From Methanothrix sp. (GTDB taxonomy: Archaea; Halobacteriota; Methanosarcinia; Methanotrichales; Methanotrichaceae): 5,361 nucleotides of DNA. Location of the stretch: the NCBI GenBank assembly GCA_023229165.1, contig JALNZQ010000189.1, forward strand, positions 1 through 5,361, in the 5' to 3' direction. The notes below the pieces were generated by a model. It saw only the letters and a list, made by a program, of their open reading frames with translations. It was not told the origin of the DNA and ran no database searches. How positions within the stretch are numbered: position 1 is the stretch's first letter; each line of letters opens with the position of its first letter. Both the position numbers and the translations under genes were made by a program. Below are positions 1 to 4,990 of this stretch, one piece after another.

Positions 1-440
1 AGCGGGCAGAATTGTTTAAGGCGATCCAGAATATAGATGAGACGAGCAATCCTCAAACGGCACAGGACGTAACCGATCTGTATAAAGCGCTTCAGAATCC
101 CTACATATTCAAGGATCCTCAAGCCGCACTGGAGAATGCCAATACCTATAAAGCACTTCAAAAGTACAATGGCATTTATTCCAGCTCACGCGTTGAAGAT
201 AACTGGCACTATTGGACCAACATGTGGCTGAACGGACCCCAAGACGCAACGGGGACTGATGCGGCAAATATTTATGGGACATTGTCCAATCCCTATGCAT
301 ACACGGATCCTCAAGCTGCACTGGAGAATGCCAATACGTATAAAGCGCTTCAAAAGTACAATAGCATTTACTCCAGCTCTCGCGCTGAAGATAACTGGTA
401 TTATTGGACCAATATGTGGCTGAACGAACCCTCAACTTAA
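1..440 (+). CDS. Repeat protein of unknown function, 3' part only (5' end outside window)
   Basis: I do not recognise this family. The frame is open from the left edge to a TAA at 438-440, so the TTG at 12 is probably internal and the N-terminus is missing. What is visible is modular. A 64-residue unit begins at base 69 and again at base 261. Inside it, short modules start with an aromatic-K-A-L-Q-like motif: LFKAIQN (base 12), LYKALQN (78), TYKALQK (144), IYGTLSN (270) and TYKALQK (336). The steps 12-78, 78-144 and 270-336 are each 66 bases, or 22 residues. The longer module ends in a Tyr/Trp-rich stretch (EDNW.YWTNMWLN). No signal peptide, membrane span or cysteine is visible. The Trp/Tyr/Asn-rich repeats could suit a carbohydrate- or surface-binding role, but that is a guess. 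It is more AT-rich than the nreA gene beside it and converges on it with a 35-bp gap. Confidence 0.75.
   Translation, partial: RAELFKAIQNIDETSNPQTAQDVTDLYKALQNPYIFKDPQAALENANTYKALQKYNGIYSSSRVEDNWHYWTNMWLNGPQDATGTDAANIYGTLSNPYAYTDPQAALENANTYKALQKYNSIYSSSRAEDNWYYWTNMWLNEPST
69..260 (+). repeat. 64-residue tandem repeat, copy 1 (192 bp)
   Basis: First copy of a direct repeat with a period of exactly 192 bp, in frame with the host gene. The stretch 113-234 matches 305-426 at about 92 percent of bases by eye. The first 44 bases of the unit are clearly more diverged. Within the conserved core about nine codons differ, six of them silently. The three changes to the protein are Gly/Ser, Val/Ala and His/Tyr. 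Confidence 0.85.
261..437 (+). repeat. 64-residue tandem repeat, copy 2 (cut short by the stop codon)
   Basis: Second copy of the 192-bp direct repeat, ending at the stop codon after 59 of the 64 residues. It starts AANIYGTLSNPY where copy 1 has VTDLYKALQNPY, so the head of the unit has drifted more than the DPQAALENAN and Trp-rich parts. Confidence 0.85.
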
Positions 441-446
441 GCGGCT

Positions 447-468
447 AGATCAATCTATCTTTTTTCTT
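447..468 (+). terminator. Weak hairpin with T-tract after the repeat protein
   Basis: TAGA and TCTA (447-450 and 455-458) can pair around a TCAA loop, and a run of six T follows at 460-465, then CTT. Archaeal termination depends mainly on a T-rich tract in the non-template strand, so the T-run is the stronger part of the evidence. It lies between two convergent stop codons and would serve the left gene. No matching T-tract is seen here for nreA on the other strand. Confidence 0.5.
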
Positions 469-475
469 CAGTGAT

Positions 476-1657
476 CTAAAACTCCATCAGGCTCCTCTGC
501 ACCGGCGCGGCCAATAGTTGTGTCTCCTTGCGCCACTGCCCCGGCGGCGTCTTGATCCTCTTTTCCATTTCAGCCAGTGCCTCCGTAAGGCTTGCGAAGC
601 GCGCCGGAGGCGAGCGCATGGCCTTTCTTGCTACATCCCGCACCACCCATACTCCCAGGGGGGCCCAGTAGCTCTCAGAGATTTCGCGCACCGCCAGCAC
701 GCCAGCCTGGCGGCCCCGGCTAGCGAGGTGTTCCAGGACGGCCAGACGCGCTGCGTAGTAGCCACCCGCCAGAGAGCTGTACTCCTTTTTGGTCCGTGCG
801 TCCTCTCTGTCTCCGCCGATGAAGCCCTCCTCCGCCCACACGGAGCGGGCCATCCATATCTCCACCAGTTCAAAGCTGAATGGCCGTGGCAAAAGCAGGA
901 TCTCGAAGTGATTTCCCAGGTCTTCGCCTGAGAAGAGATAGTAATCGTTAACCTGGTGGCAGTCCAAAACCGTCTCCTTGAGCAGCTTGCCGATCATGTC
1001 GTCCGATGCGGTGATCGACCAGCGCGTCGGAACGAGCTTTCTCTTCTTGCCCAAAAGTCCCAGGCTGAGCATGCGAGAGATGTGATCCGTTCCGATGCCG
1101 GAGGTGTAAAGCTCGCCTACCGCCGCAGCGGCGCCCGCGTCCCTGTCTTCGACCATCTGGTCCACCTTTCTGGGAATGAGGGGATTGGTGGTGATCTGCA
1201 TTCCCAACATTTCGCCCGAGGGCCCGGAAGGGGAGAGCACCCCATCAAACTGCAGCCTGCTCTGGGGCGGCCTGTAAAATGAGACCTCTGTGCCCACCGG
1301 AGCCGAAGACAGGGCAATCTGCTGCATGGCCTCCAGCAGCCTTCCCGGCGCCTCAGCCTCTTTAATTATTATCTTGCTCTCGGAGCGGACCAGCGCCGAG
1401 CGCGCTGCTATGATCTCACCTATGTCCATGCCAAGACCCGGCGGCTTCGCAAGCTGTCCGGGGCTGCCGCCCGCGGGCACCATGGGCCCGGCCCTCACCA
1501 GTGGATAGCCGTACCTGCCCACGAAGACCTCGGGCGGGGACATGCCCTCCAGGCTGCGACCGATGCGGGGCAGGGCTGCTGTCTCCTCCAGTCGGCGCAG
1601 TATGGGGCAGACGGGCCTGCCGCACAGCCCCCGGCCTTTGCAGGTGATGCATTTCAT
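476..1657 (-). CDS. nreA: NreA-type archaeal DNA repair protein
   Basis: A 393-residue protein of the archaeal Nre (DUF650/DUF651) family. In haloarchaea this family was linked to DNA repair and shown to work with PCNA. The protein starts MKCITCKGRGLCGRPVC, giving Cys3, Cys6, Cys12 and Cys17 as a probable zinc-binding cluster. The family-typical segment SPPEVFVGRYGYPLVRAGP follows at about residues 41-59. The C-terminus ends QRSLMEF, a PCNA-interacting (PIP) box pattern Q-x-x-L-x-x-F, with the usual second aromatic absent because the stop comes directly after Phe393. I chose the ATG at 1657-1655 because the Cys cluster begins there. The frame stays open upstream to about 2098, but only as the antisense of hisI. 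A TATA-like box at 1681-1686 is placed for a leaderless transcript. Length fits the family. It is divergent from hisI and convergent with the repeat protein. Confidence 0.93.
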   Translation of the reverse strand: MKCITCKGRGLCGRPVCPILRRLEETAALPRIGRSLEGMSPPEVFVGRYGYPLVRAGPMVPAGGSPGQLAKPPGLGMDIGEIIAARSALVRSESKIIIKEAEAPGRLLEAMQQIALSSAPVGTEVSFYRPPQSRLQFDGVLSPSGPSGEMLGMQITTNPLIPRKVDQMVEDRDAGAAAAVGELYTSGIGTDHISRMLSLGLLGKKRKLVPTRWSITASDDMIGKLLKETVLDCHQVNDYYLFSGEDLGNHFEILLLPRPFSFELVEIWMARSVWAEEGFIGGDREDARTKKEYSSLAGGYYAARLAVLEHLASRGRQAGVLAVREISESYWAPLGVWVVRDVARKAMRSPPARFASLTEALAEMEKRIKTPPGQWRKETQLLAAPVQRSLMEF

Positions 1658-1673
1658 TAATGCAGCAAGGCCC

Positions 1674-1679
1674 TTATAG
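1674..1679 (+). promoter_or_regulatory. TATA-like box for hisI and the radical SAM gene
   Basis: TTATAG is centred about 26 bases upstream of the hisI ATG at 1703, placing the likely transcription start at the start codon. No Shine-Dalgarno sequence precedes that ATG. It lies next to the minus-strand box of nreA, so the two initiation complexes would overlap. The upstream side is GC-rich and does not look like a good BRE. Confidence 0.4.
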
Positions 1680-1680
1680 G

Positions 1681-1686
1681 TTATAT
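1681..1686 (-). promoter_or_regulatory. TATA-like box for nreA
   Basis: On the minus strand this reads ATATAA. Its centre is about 26 bases before the nreA ATG at 1657, the usual distance from an archaeal TATA box to the transcription start. The transcript would therefore begin at or next to the ATG and be leaderless, which agrees with the lack of a Shine-Dalgarno sequence. No convincing BRE is seen. Confidence 0.45.
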
Positions 1687-1702
1687 CACTATTATCCTCT
1701 TG

Positions 1703-2041
1703 ATGACTGACAGGTTGATCCCGGCTATCGCTCAGGATGCCAAGACCGGCGAGGTGCTCATGCTGGCCTACATGAACGACGAGGCTCTGGCCAAGACCAG
1801 GGAGACTGGCAAGGCCCACTACTGGTCCCGCTCGCGAAAGAAGCTCTGGCTGAAGGGCGAGTCCTCCGGGCATTTTCAGCGGGTGTTGGAGATCAGGATC
1901 GACTGCGACGAGGATGCCGTTCTCCTGTTGATCGAGCAGGAGGGCGGGGCGTGTCATACCGGCTATAGGTCCTGCTTCTACCGCACCCTGGACGGAAAGG
2001 TGGTGGGCGAGAAGGTCTTTGATCCCGAGGATGTCTATTGA
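1703..2041 (+). CDS. hisI: Phosphoribosyl-AMP cyclohydrolase (HisI)
   Basis: A 112-residue stand-alone HisI, which opens the adenine ring of phosphoribosyl-AMP, the third step of histidine biosynthesis in the cytoplasm. The family signatures are all present: an N-terminal LMLAYMN segment, then WSRSRKKLWLKGESSGH, then the metal site D67-C68-D69-E70-D71, then CHTGYRSC with Cys84 and Cys91. The Asp residues match the Mg-binding set and Cys68, Cys84 and Cys91 the zinc-binding set of the family. No HisE domain is fused, as is usual in archaea. I took the ATG at 1703 rather than the TTG just before it (1700), because ATG is stronger and sits where a leaderless transcript should start. The TGA stop shares its A with the ATG of the next gene, so the two are probably co-transcribed and translationally coupled. 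Confidence 0.96.
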   Translation: MTDRLIPAIAQDAKTGEVLMLAYMNDEALAKTRETGKAHYWSRSRKKLWLKGESSGHFQRVLEIRIDCDEDAVLLLIEQEGGACHTGYRSCFYRTLDGKVVGEKVFDPEDVY

Positions 2042-3198
2042 TGACCGGAGCCAGGTCGGGTGTTGGAGAAGGAGATGGAAGCGGAAATAGTGGTGCAAAG
2101 TCCTGCGCCAAATCTTACCCGCTCTACAAAAGCCCCCTGCTCAGGGCTGAGGCCCGCGTGCAGGGGTCCATGGTGTTGGTCGATGCCCACGGTCCTCTGG
2201 CTCATCTGTCTCTCGTCAAGTCGGCCCTGCAGATGTTTGACGGGCAGATTGCTGCCTACGCAGACCGTGAAAAGCTCTGCCTGTCTACCTGGATCCCGCC
2301 CATTCCCAGCCGGGCTTTTTCCCGGTTGGCCGACAGCCGGCTTTTGGCCCTGCTGGGCCGGCGCACCCCCGACCAGGTGACCATCTCCATCACCGAGGAT
2401 TGCCCCAACCGCTGCGCTCACTGCGCTCTGCCCAATTCCGGAAACAAGCTTTGTCTCGCTCCCCATATCGTCAAAGACATCATCGGCCAGATTCTAGACA
2501 TGGGAACCACGCTGGTCATATTCGATGGGGGGGAGCCGGCCCTCTACCGGGAGCTGCCGGAGCTGGTGGCATCTGTGGACGATCGGGCCATCTCTACACT
2601 CTTCACTTCGGGAGCGGGCTTTACGGCCCCACTCGCGTGCCAGCTGAAGGAGGCGGGACTATATGCCGTAAACGTCAGCCTGGACAGTCCCATCGAAGCG
2701 GAGCATGATGCCATGCGCGGCCGGGAGGGCGTCTTTTCCGAGGCCATGACGGCCATTGAAAATGCCCTTGCGGCTGGCCTGCTGGTGAACCTCTACGTGG
2801 TCTTGCGCCGGGAGAACATGACTCATCTGCACAGCTTCCATGAGCTTGCTTTTCGCATGGGTGTGCACGAGCTGACGTTCTTTGAGGTGGTCAGTACAGG
2901 CCGCTGGTCGGAGCGGCAAGACATCGCCCTTCTGCCTGCCGATCACGTCCTTCTTGCCGACTTTGTCCGGGGAAACGTAGCGCCGCCCAGGATATTTTCC
3001 GTTCCCGAGGCCTACCAGCGCTTCGGCTGCTTTGCCGCCACCAGCTGGATGCACGTGACGCCTGCCGGGGAGGTTTATCCCTGTTCCTGCTATCCTCAGT
3101 CCTGGGGCAGCATCTTCGTGGAGCCCATCAAAAAAATCTGGCGGCGCATGGGGGCATTCCCCTACAAAAAGAGCAAAGTATGTCCTATGAGAAAATAA
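2041..3198 (+). CDS. Radical SAM protein with SPASM-like C-terminal Cys tail, function unknown
   Basis: A 385-residue radical SAM enzyme. CPNRCAHC supplies the C-x3-C-x2-C ligands (Cys121, Cys125, Cys128) for the 4Fe-4S cluster that cleaves S-adenosylmethionine. GGEP follows at 163-166, and VNVSLDSP plus a GREGVF segment are typical of the barrel. An extra domain of about 110 residues precedes the barrel (YKSPLLRAEARVQG, then DAHGPLAHLSL). The tail has Cys330, then GEVYPCSC (Cys348, Cys350) and Cys381, resembling a SPASM or twitch auxiliary cluster site. The substrate cannot be named; such proteins modify peptides or help make cofactors such as heme. The ATG overlaps the hisI stop (TGATG). 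The first 25-30 residues are Gly/Ser/Lys-rich and not convincing. A Shine-Dalgarno-preceded ATG at 2075 lies in another frame, so the true N-terminus is uncertain. The end, VCPMRK and stop, also looks short. ATG 2170 is an alternative internal start. Confidence 0.85.
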   Translation: MTGARSGVGEGDGSGNSGAKSCAKSYPLYKSPLLRAEARVQGSMVLVDAHGPLAHLSLVKSALQMFDGQIAAYADREKLCLSTWIPPIPSRAFSRLADSRLLALLGRRTPDQVTISITEDCPNRCAHCALPNSGNKLCLAPHIVKDIIGQILDMGTTLVIFDGGEPALYRELPELVASVDDRAISTLFTSGAGFTAPLACQLKEAGLYAVNVSLDSPIEAEHDAMRGREGVFSEAMTAIENALAAGLLVNLYVVLRRENMTHLHSFHELAFRMGVHELTFFEVVSTGRWSERQDIALLPADHVLLADFVRGNVAPPRIFSVPEAYQRFGCFAATSWMHVTPAGEVYPCSCYPQSWGSIFVEPIKKIWRRMGAFPYKKSKVCPMRK

Positions 3199-3200
3199 GG

Positions 3201-3210
3201 CGTTTTTATA
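3201..3210 (+). terminator. T-tract after the radical SAM gene
   Basis: Five T residues (3203-3207) follow the stop codon in an AT-rich context. This would be enough for a weak archaeal terminator. The same bases, GTTTTTATA, could instead be a TATA-like element for the downstream regulator. No hairpin precedes them. Confidence 0.3.
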
Positions 3211-3219
3211 CCAATTTTA

Positions 3220-3231
3220 AGCAAAATTGCT
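3220..3231. repeat. Small dyad AGCAA-AA-TTGCT
   Basis: Five-base arms at 3220-3224 and 3227-3231 are separated by two bases, in the AT-rich spacer upstream of the regulator. It could be a protein-binding dyad, but a motif this short may be chance. Confidence 0.25.
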
Positions 3232-3273
3232 CTGCGATGGAGCGTTTAAAATCCTATTAGAGTTAAACCAAAT

Positions 3274-3324
3274 TTCGATCAATAAATCTATATAGGACAT
3301 TAATCATGAACAATGTTGATCGAA
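3274..3324. promoter_or_regulatory. Inverted repeat flanking the TATA box (candidate operator)
   Basis: TTCGATCAA at 3274-3282 and its exact reverse complement TTGATCGAA at 3316-3324 are separated by 33 bases. The arm centres (3278 and 3320) are 42 bases apart, close to four helical turns, so both half-sites face the same side of the DNA. One arm lies just upstream of the TATA box and the other at the predicted transcription start. A dimer or looped tetramer bound here would block initiation. Autorepression by the downstream wHTH protein is inferred from position only. Confidence 0.45.
3289..3294 (+). promoter_or_regulatory. TATA box of the wHTH-CBS regulator
   Basis: TATATA in an AT-rich setting is the best TATA match in the window. 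The expected transcription start is near 3318, downstream of the ATG at 3306 and about 9 bases before the ATG at 3327. If this box is the main one, translation begins at 3327. If the gene begins at 3306, an upstream element is needed. The box sits midway between the arms of a 9-bp inverted repeat. Confidence 0.5.
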
Positions 3325-4193
3325 TTATGGATTTAACACCTGTTCAAAGAGACATCTTAACCGCATTGATCAACATTCATCGTGTTGAAGGGCGAGCAGT
3401 GAAGGGCGAGGAGATTGCCGAGCTGATAGACCGAAATCCCGGAACCATCCGAAATCAGATGCAGTCCCTTAAAGCCTTGAACCTGGTGGAAGGCGTGCCC
3501 GGTCCCAAGGGCGGGTACAGGGCCACGGGCTCTGCCTTCGATGCGCTCAATATTGAGGCTACGGGAGATGTCGTAACCGTTCCCGTAATCCGGAATGGTG
3601 TGATGATGGAGGGCACCACCGCCAGCGAGATCATCTTCAACAAGGTCATGCACTCGCAGCTATGCGACGGCGTGGTGCGCATCATCGGCAACATCAGGGA
3701 ATTCAACGTGGGAGATAGCATTGAGGTCGGGCCCACGCCTGTGAACAAGCTCTACATCCGGGGCACAGTGACAGGCAGGGACGACACCATGAGCCGCCTC
3801 ATCTTCCATATCGAGGAGATGATATCCGTACCCAAGGTGGCCGTTAAAGGGATCGCGCGGCGCGCCGTACACATACCGGCAAACGCAACTCTACAGGAGG
3901 CATCGCGCATACTGGTGCATAATGGCGTCTCCGAGGCTCTGGTGGACGACAGCTCACCGGGATTGATCAATATGGCCGACATCACTCGCGCTGTGGCGGA
4001 CGGCAAGATGGGTCAGGAGGCCAGAGAGATCATGAACCGCGGCTTTTTGACCGTAGACTCCGAGGAGCCCATCTACGAGGCCATCAAGATGCTGGGCCGG
4101 ACGGGCGCCGGTCAGTTGGTGGTCACCGAGCAGGGAGCCATGTGGGGCATCGTCTCGGCCGGCGACCTGGTCAAGACGCTTACACCGATCTGA
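3306..4193 (+). CDS. Winged-helix transcriptional regulator with C-terminal CBS pair
   Basis: A 295-residue predicted DNA-binding regulator of the archaeal type with an N-terminal HTH and C-terminal CBS domains (resembling COG2524). Residues 9-73 form the winged helix, with GEEIAELIDRNPGTIRNQMQ as the recognition region and VEGVPGPKGGYRAT as the wing. A middle domain of about 75-180 includes IIGNIREFNVGD and VGPTPVNKLYIRG. Two CBS motifs follow at about 184-233 and 239-294. CBS pairs usually bind adenine nucleotides or S-adenosylmethionine, so a metabolic ligand is likely, but its identity and targets cannot be read here. The start is uncertain. ATG 3306 has a weak AGGA eight bases upstream. 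ATG 3327 (MDLTPVQRDIL, 288 residues) fits the TATA spacing and the usual family N-terminus better. The 3' end overlaps the convergent UMP kinase gene by 14 bases. Confidence 0.9.
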   Translation: MNNVDRIMDLTPVQRDILTALINIHRVEGRAVKGEEIAELIDRNPGTIRNQMQSLKALNLVEGVPGPKGGYRATGSAFDALNIEATGDVVTVPVIRNGVMMEGTTASEIIFNKVMHSQLCDGVVRIIGNIREFNVGDSIEVGPTPVNKLYIRGTVTGRDDTMSRLIFHIEEMISVPKVAVKGIARRAVHIPANATLQEASRILVHNGVSEALVDDSSPGLINMADITRAVADGKMGQEAREIMNRGFLTVDSEEPIYEAIKMLGRTGAGQLVVTEQGAMWGIVSAGDLVKTLTPI

Positions 4194-4854
4194 TCTCAGT
4201 TCCCGTGTGCCCTCCCAGGGCACCTTTTCTCAAATTTTCTATTTTGCTGCCTAAAACGATAGCCGTGGGAATAGAGCTTCTCTCGATGATCTTGGCGGCC
4301 AGAGGATCGACGGGCGAGCGCGAGCCAGCCTTCATCTCCGTCTCGGATGCCATCCGGGCCAGGGCGCGGTGGGTCATGCTTGCCAGCTTTTTGGCAGCTG
4401 GGTCCTTTTCCGGGTCGGCTGTGTAGACGCCGTCCACCGAGGTGGCGACGATGATCTTGTCGGCGTGCACGTACTCTGCTAAAAGAGCCGAAACGGCGTC
4501 TGTGGTCTGGCCGACGGCCACGCCGCCCATGACCACCACCCGGCCGGGCTGGGCCAGCCGGGCCGCGCCAGCGTAGCTGTCCGGGATCTCCTGGGGCGCG
4601 CTGGCCCCCAGGGCAGCCACGAGCAGCGCCGAGTTGAGCTTGGTGGCACCAATGCCGATGGTGTCGCAAAACATCTCGCTGGCGCCCAAAGCGCGAGCTT
4701 TTTCGATGTACTCGCGGGCGATCCTGCCGCCGCCTACTACTACGAAGATCTGGTGCTCGGCTGCCAGTTCCTTGAGGGCCTGGGCGTACTCACGCAGGCT
4801 CGCTGCGTCGCGGCCTGCCAGGACGGAGCCGCCTAAAGAATAAACGAATATCAT
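4180..4854 (-). CDS. pyrH: UMP kinase, archaeal type (PyrH)
   Basis: A 224-residue uridylate kinase of the amino acid kinase fold, which phosphorylates UMP to UDP with ATP in pyrimidine nucleotide synthesis. The protein begins MIFVYSLGGSVL, with the GGS phosphate-binding loop at 8-10. VVVGGGRIAREYI follows (GGG at 41-43). The UMP-binding region GIGATKLNS is at 67-75 and VVMGGVAVGQTTDAV at 107-121. The nucleotide-binding segment TSVDGVYTADPEKDP is at 138-152. The tail is SPVDPLAAKIIERS and then GHTGTEI. Motifs and length match archaeal UMP kinases such as that of Pyrococcus, which lack the bacterial GTP-regulated features. I chose the ATG at 4854 because the family begins right there. The frame is open to 4911, but those 19 residues have no family look. 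It overlaps the convergent regulator gene by 14 bases. Confidence 0.95.
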   Translation of the reverse strand: MIFVYSLGGSVLAGRDAASLREYAQALKELAAEHQIFVVVGGGRIAREYIEKARALGASEMFCDTIGIGATKLNSALLVAALGASAPQEIPDSYAGAARLAQPGRVVVMGGVAVGQTTDAVSALLAEYVHADKIIVATSVDGVYTADPEKDPAAKKLASMTHRALARMASETEMKAGSRSPVDPLAAKIIERSSIPTAIVLGSKIENLRKGALGGHTGTEIRSV

Positions 4855-4880
4855 GCAGATCAGGCTGAAGCCAGGGTGGA

Positions 4881-4901
4881 ATAAATAGGTTCCTCGATAT
4901 A
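4881..4901 (-). promoter_or_regulatory. TATA-like elements upstream of pyrH
   Basis: Two minus-strand candidates exist. TATTTAT at 4881-4887 would start transcription about five bases before the ATG at 4854, a nearly leaderless message. TATAT at 4897-4901 would give a leader of about 18 bases. The second lies inside a small dyad, CTCG...CGAG (4893-4905). No Shine-Dalgarno sequence is seen before the ATG, which slightly favours the first. Confidence 0.4.
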
Positions 4902-4910
4902 CGAGCACCA

Positions 4911-4963
4911 ATAAAAATGGGTGGCTGATGGCTTATGATTCCAGCCACGAAGAGGGCCACCCA
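4911..4963 (-). terminator. Hairpin plus T-run after the right-edge gene
   Basis: Read on the minus strand, TGGGTGGC (4963-4956) pairs perfectly with GCCACCCA (4925-4918), and TTTTTAT follows at once. That is an intrinsic-terminator layout for the gene ending at 4991. A competing inner hairpin, GTGGCTG (4948-4942) with CAGCCAC (4927-4921), shares the downstream arm, so only one of the two can form. The remaining sequence from 4964 to 4990 shows nothing notable. Confidence 0.6.
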
Positions 4964-4990
4964 AGGTTTAGCTTACCATACTCGGCACCT

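Noticed and set aside
518..1508. Several plus-strand open frames across nreA
   Set aside because: They are antisense shadows in GC-rich coding sequence. Their translations show no domain motifs, and the minus strand carries the recognisable NreA.
1658..2098. Upstream extension of the nreA reading frame (open for about 147 more codons)
   Set aside because: It is the exact antisense of hisI, which has full family motifs. The NreA family starts at the Cys cluster encoded from 1657.
2035..2466. Minus-strand open frame of 143 codons under the radical SAM gene
   Set aside because: It lies opposite the pre-barrel domain and the radical SAM motif. It has no promoter or motif of its own.
3199..3305. 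Search for a small precursor-peptide gene beside the radical SAM gene
   Set aside because: The spacer has no start codon with a ribosome site leading to a Cys- or Gly-rich peptide. The only peptide-like frame is the possible continuation of the upstream gene.
3963..3970. Another TTGATCAA palindrome inside the regulator gene
   Set aside because: It encodes an ordinary Leu-Ile-Asn stretch and is far from the promoter. A similar TTGATCG also occurs in hisI near 1928, so single copies are not informative.
4855..4911. 19-residue N-terminal extension of the UMP kinase
   Set aside because: The archaeal family begins at MIFVYSLGGSVL, and the extension would cover the likely promoter elements.
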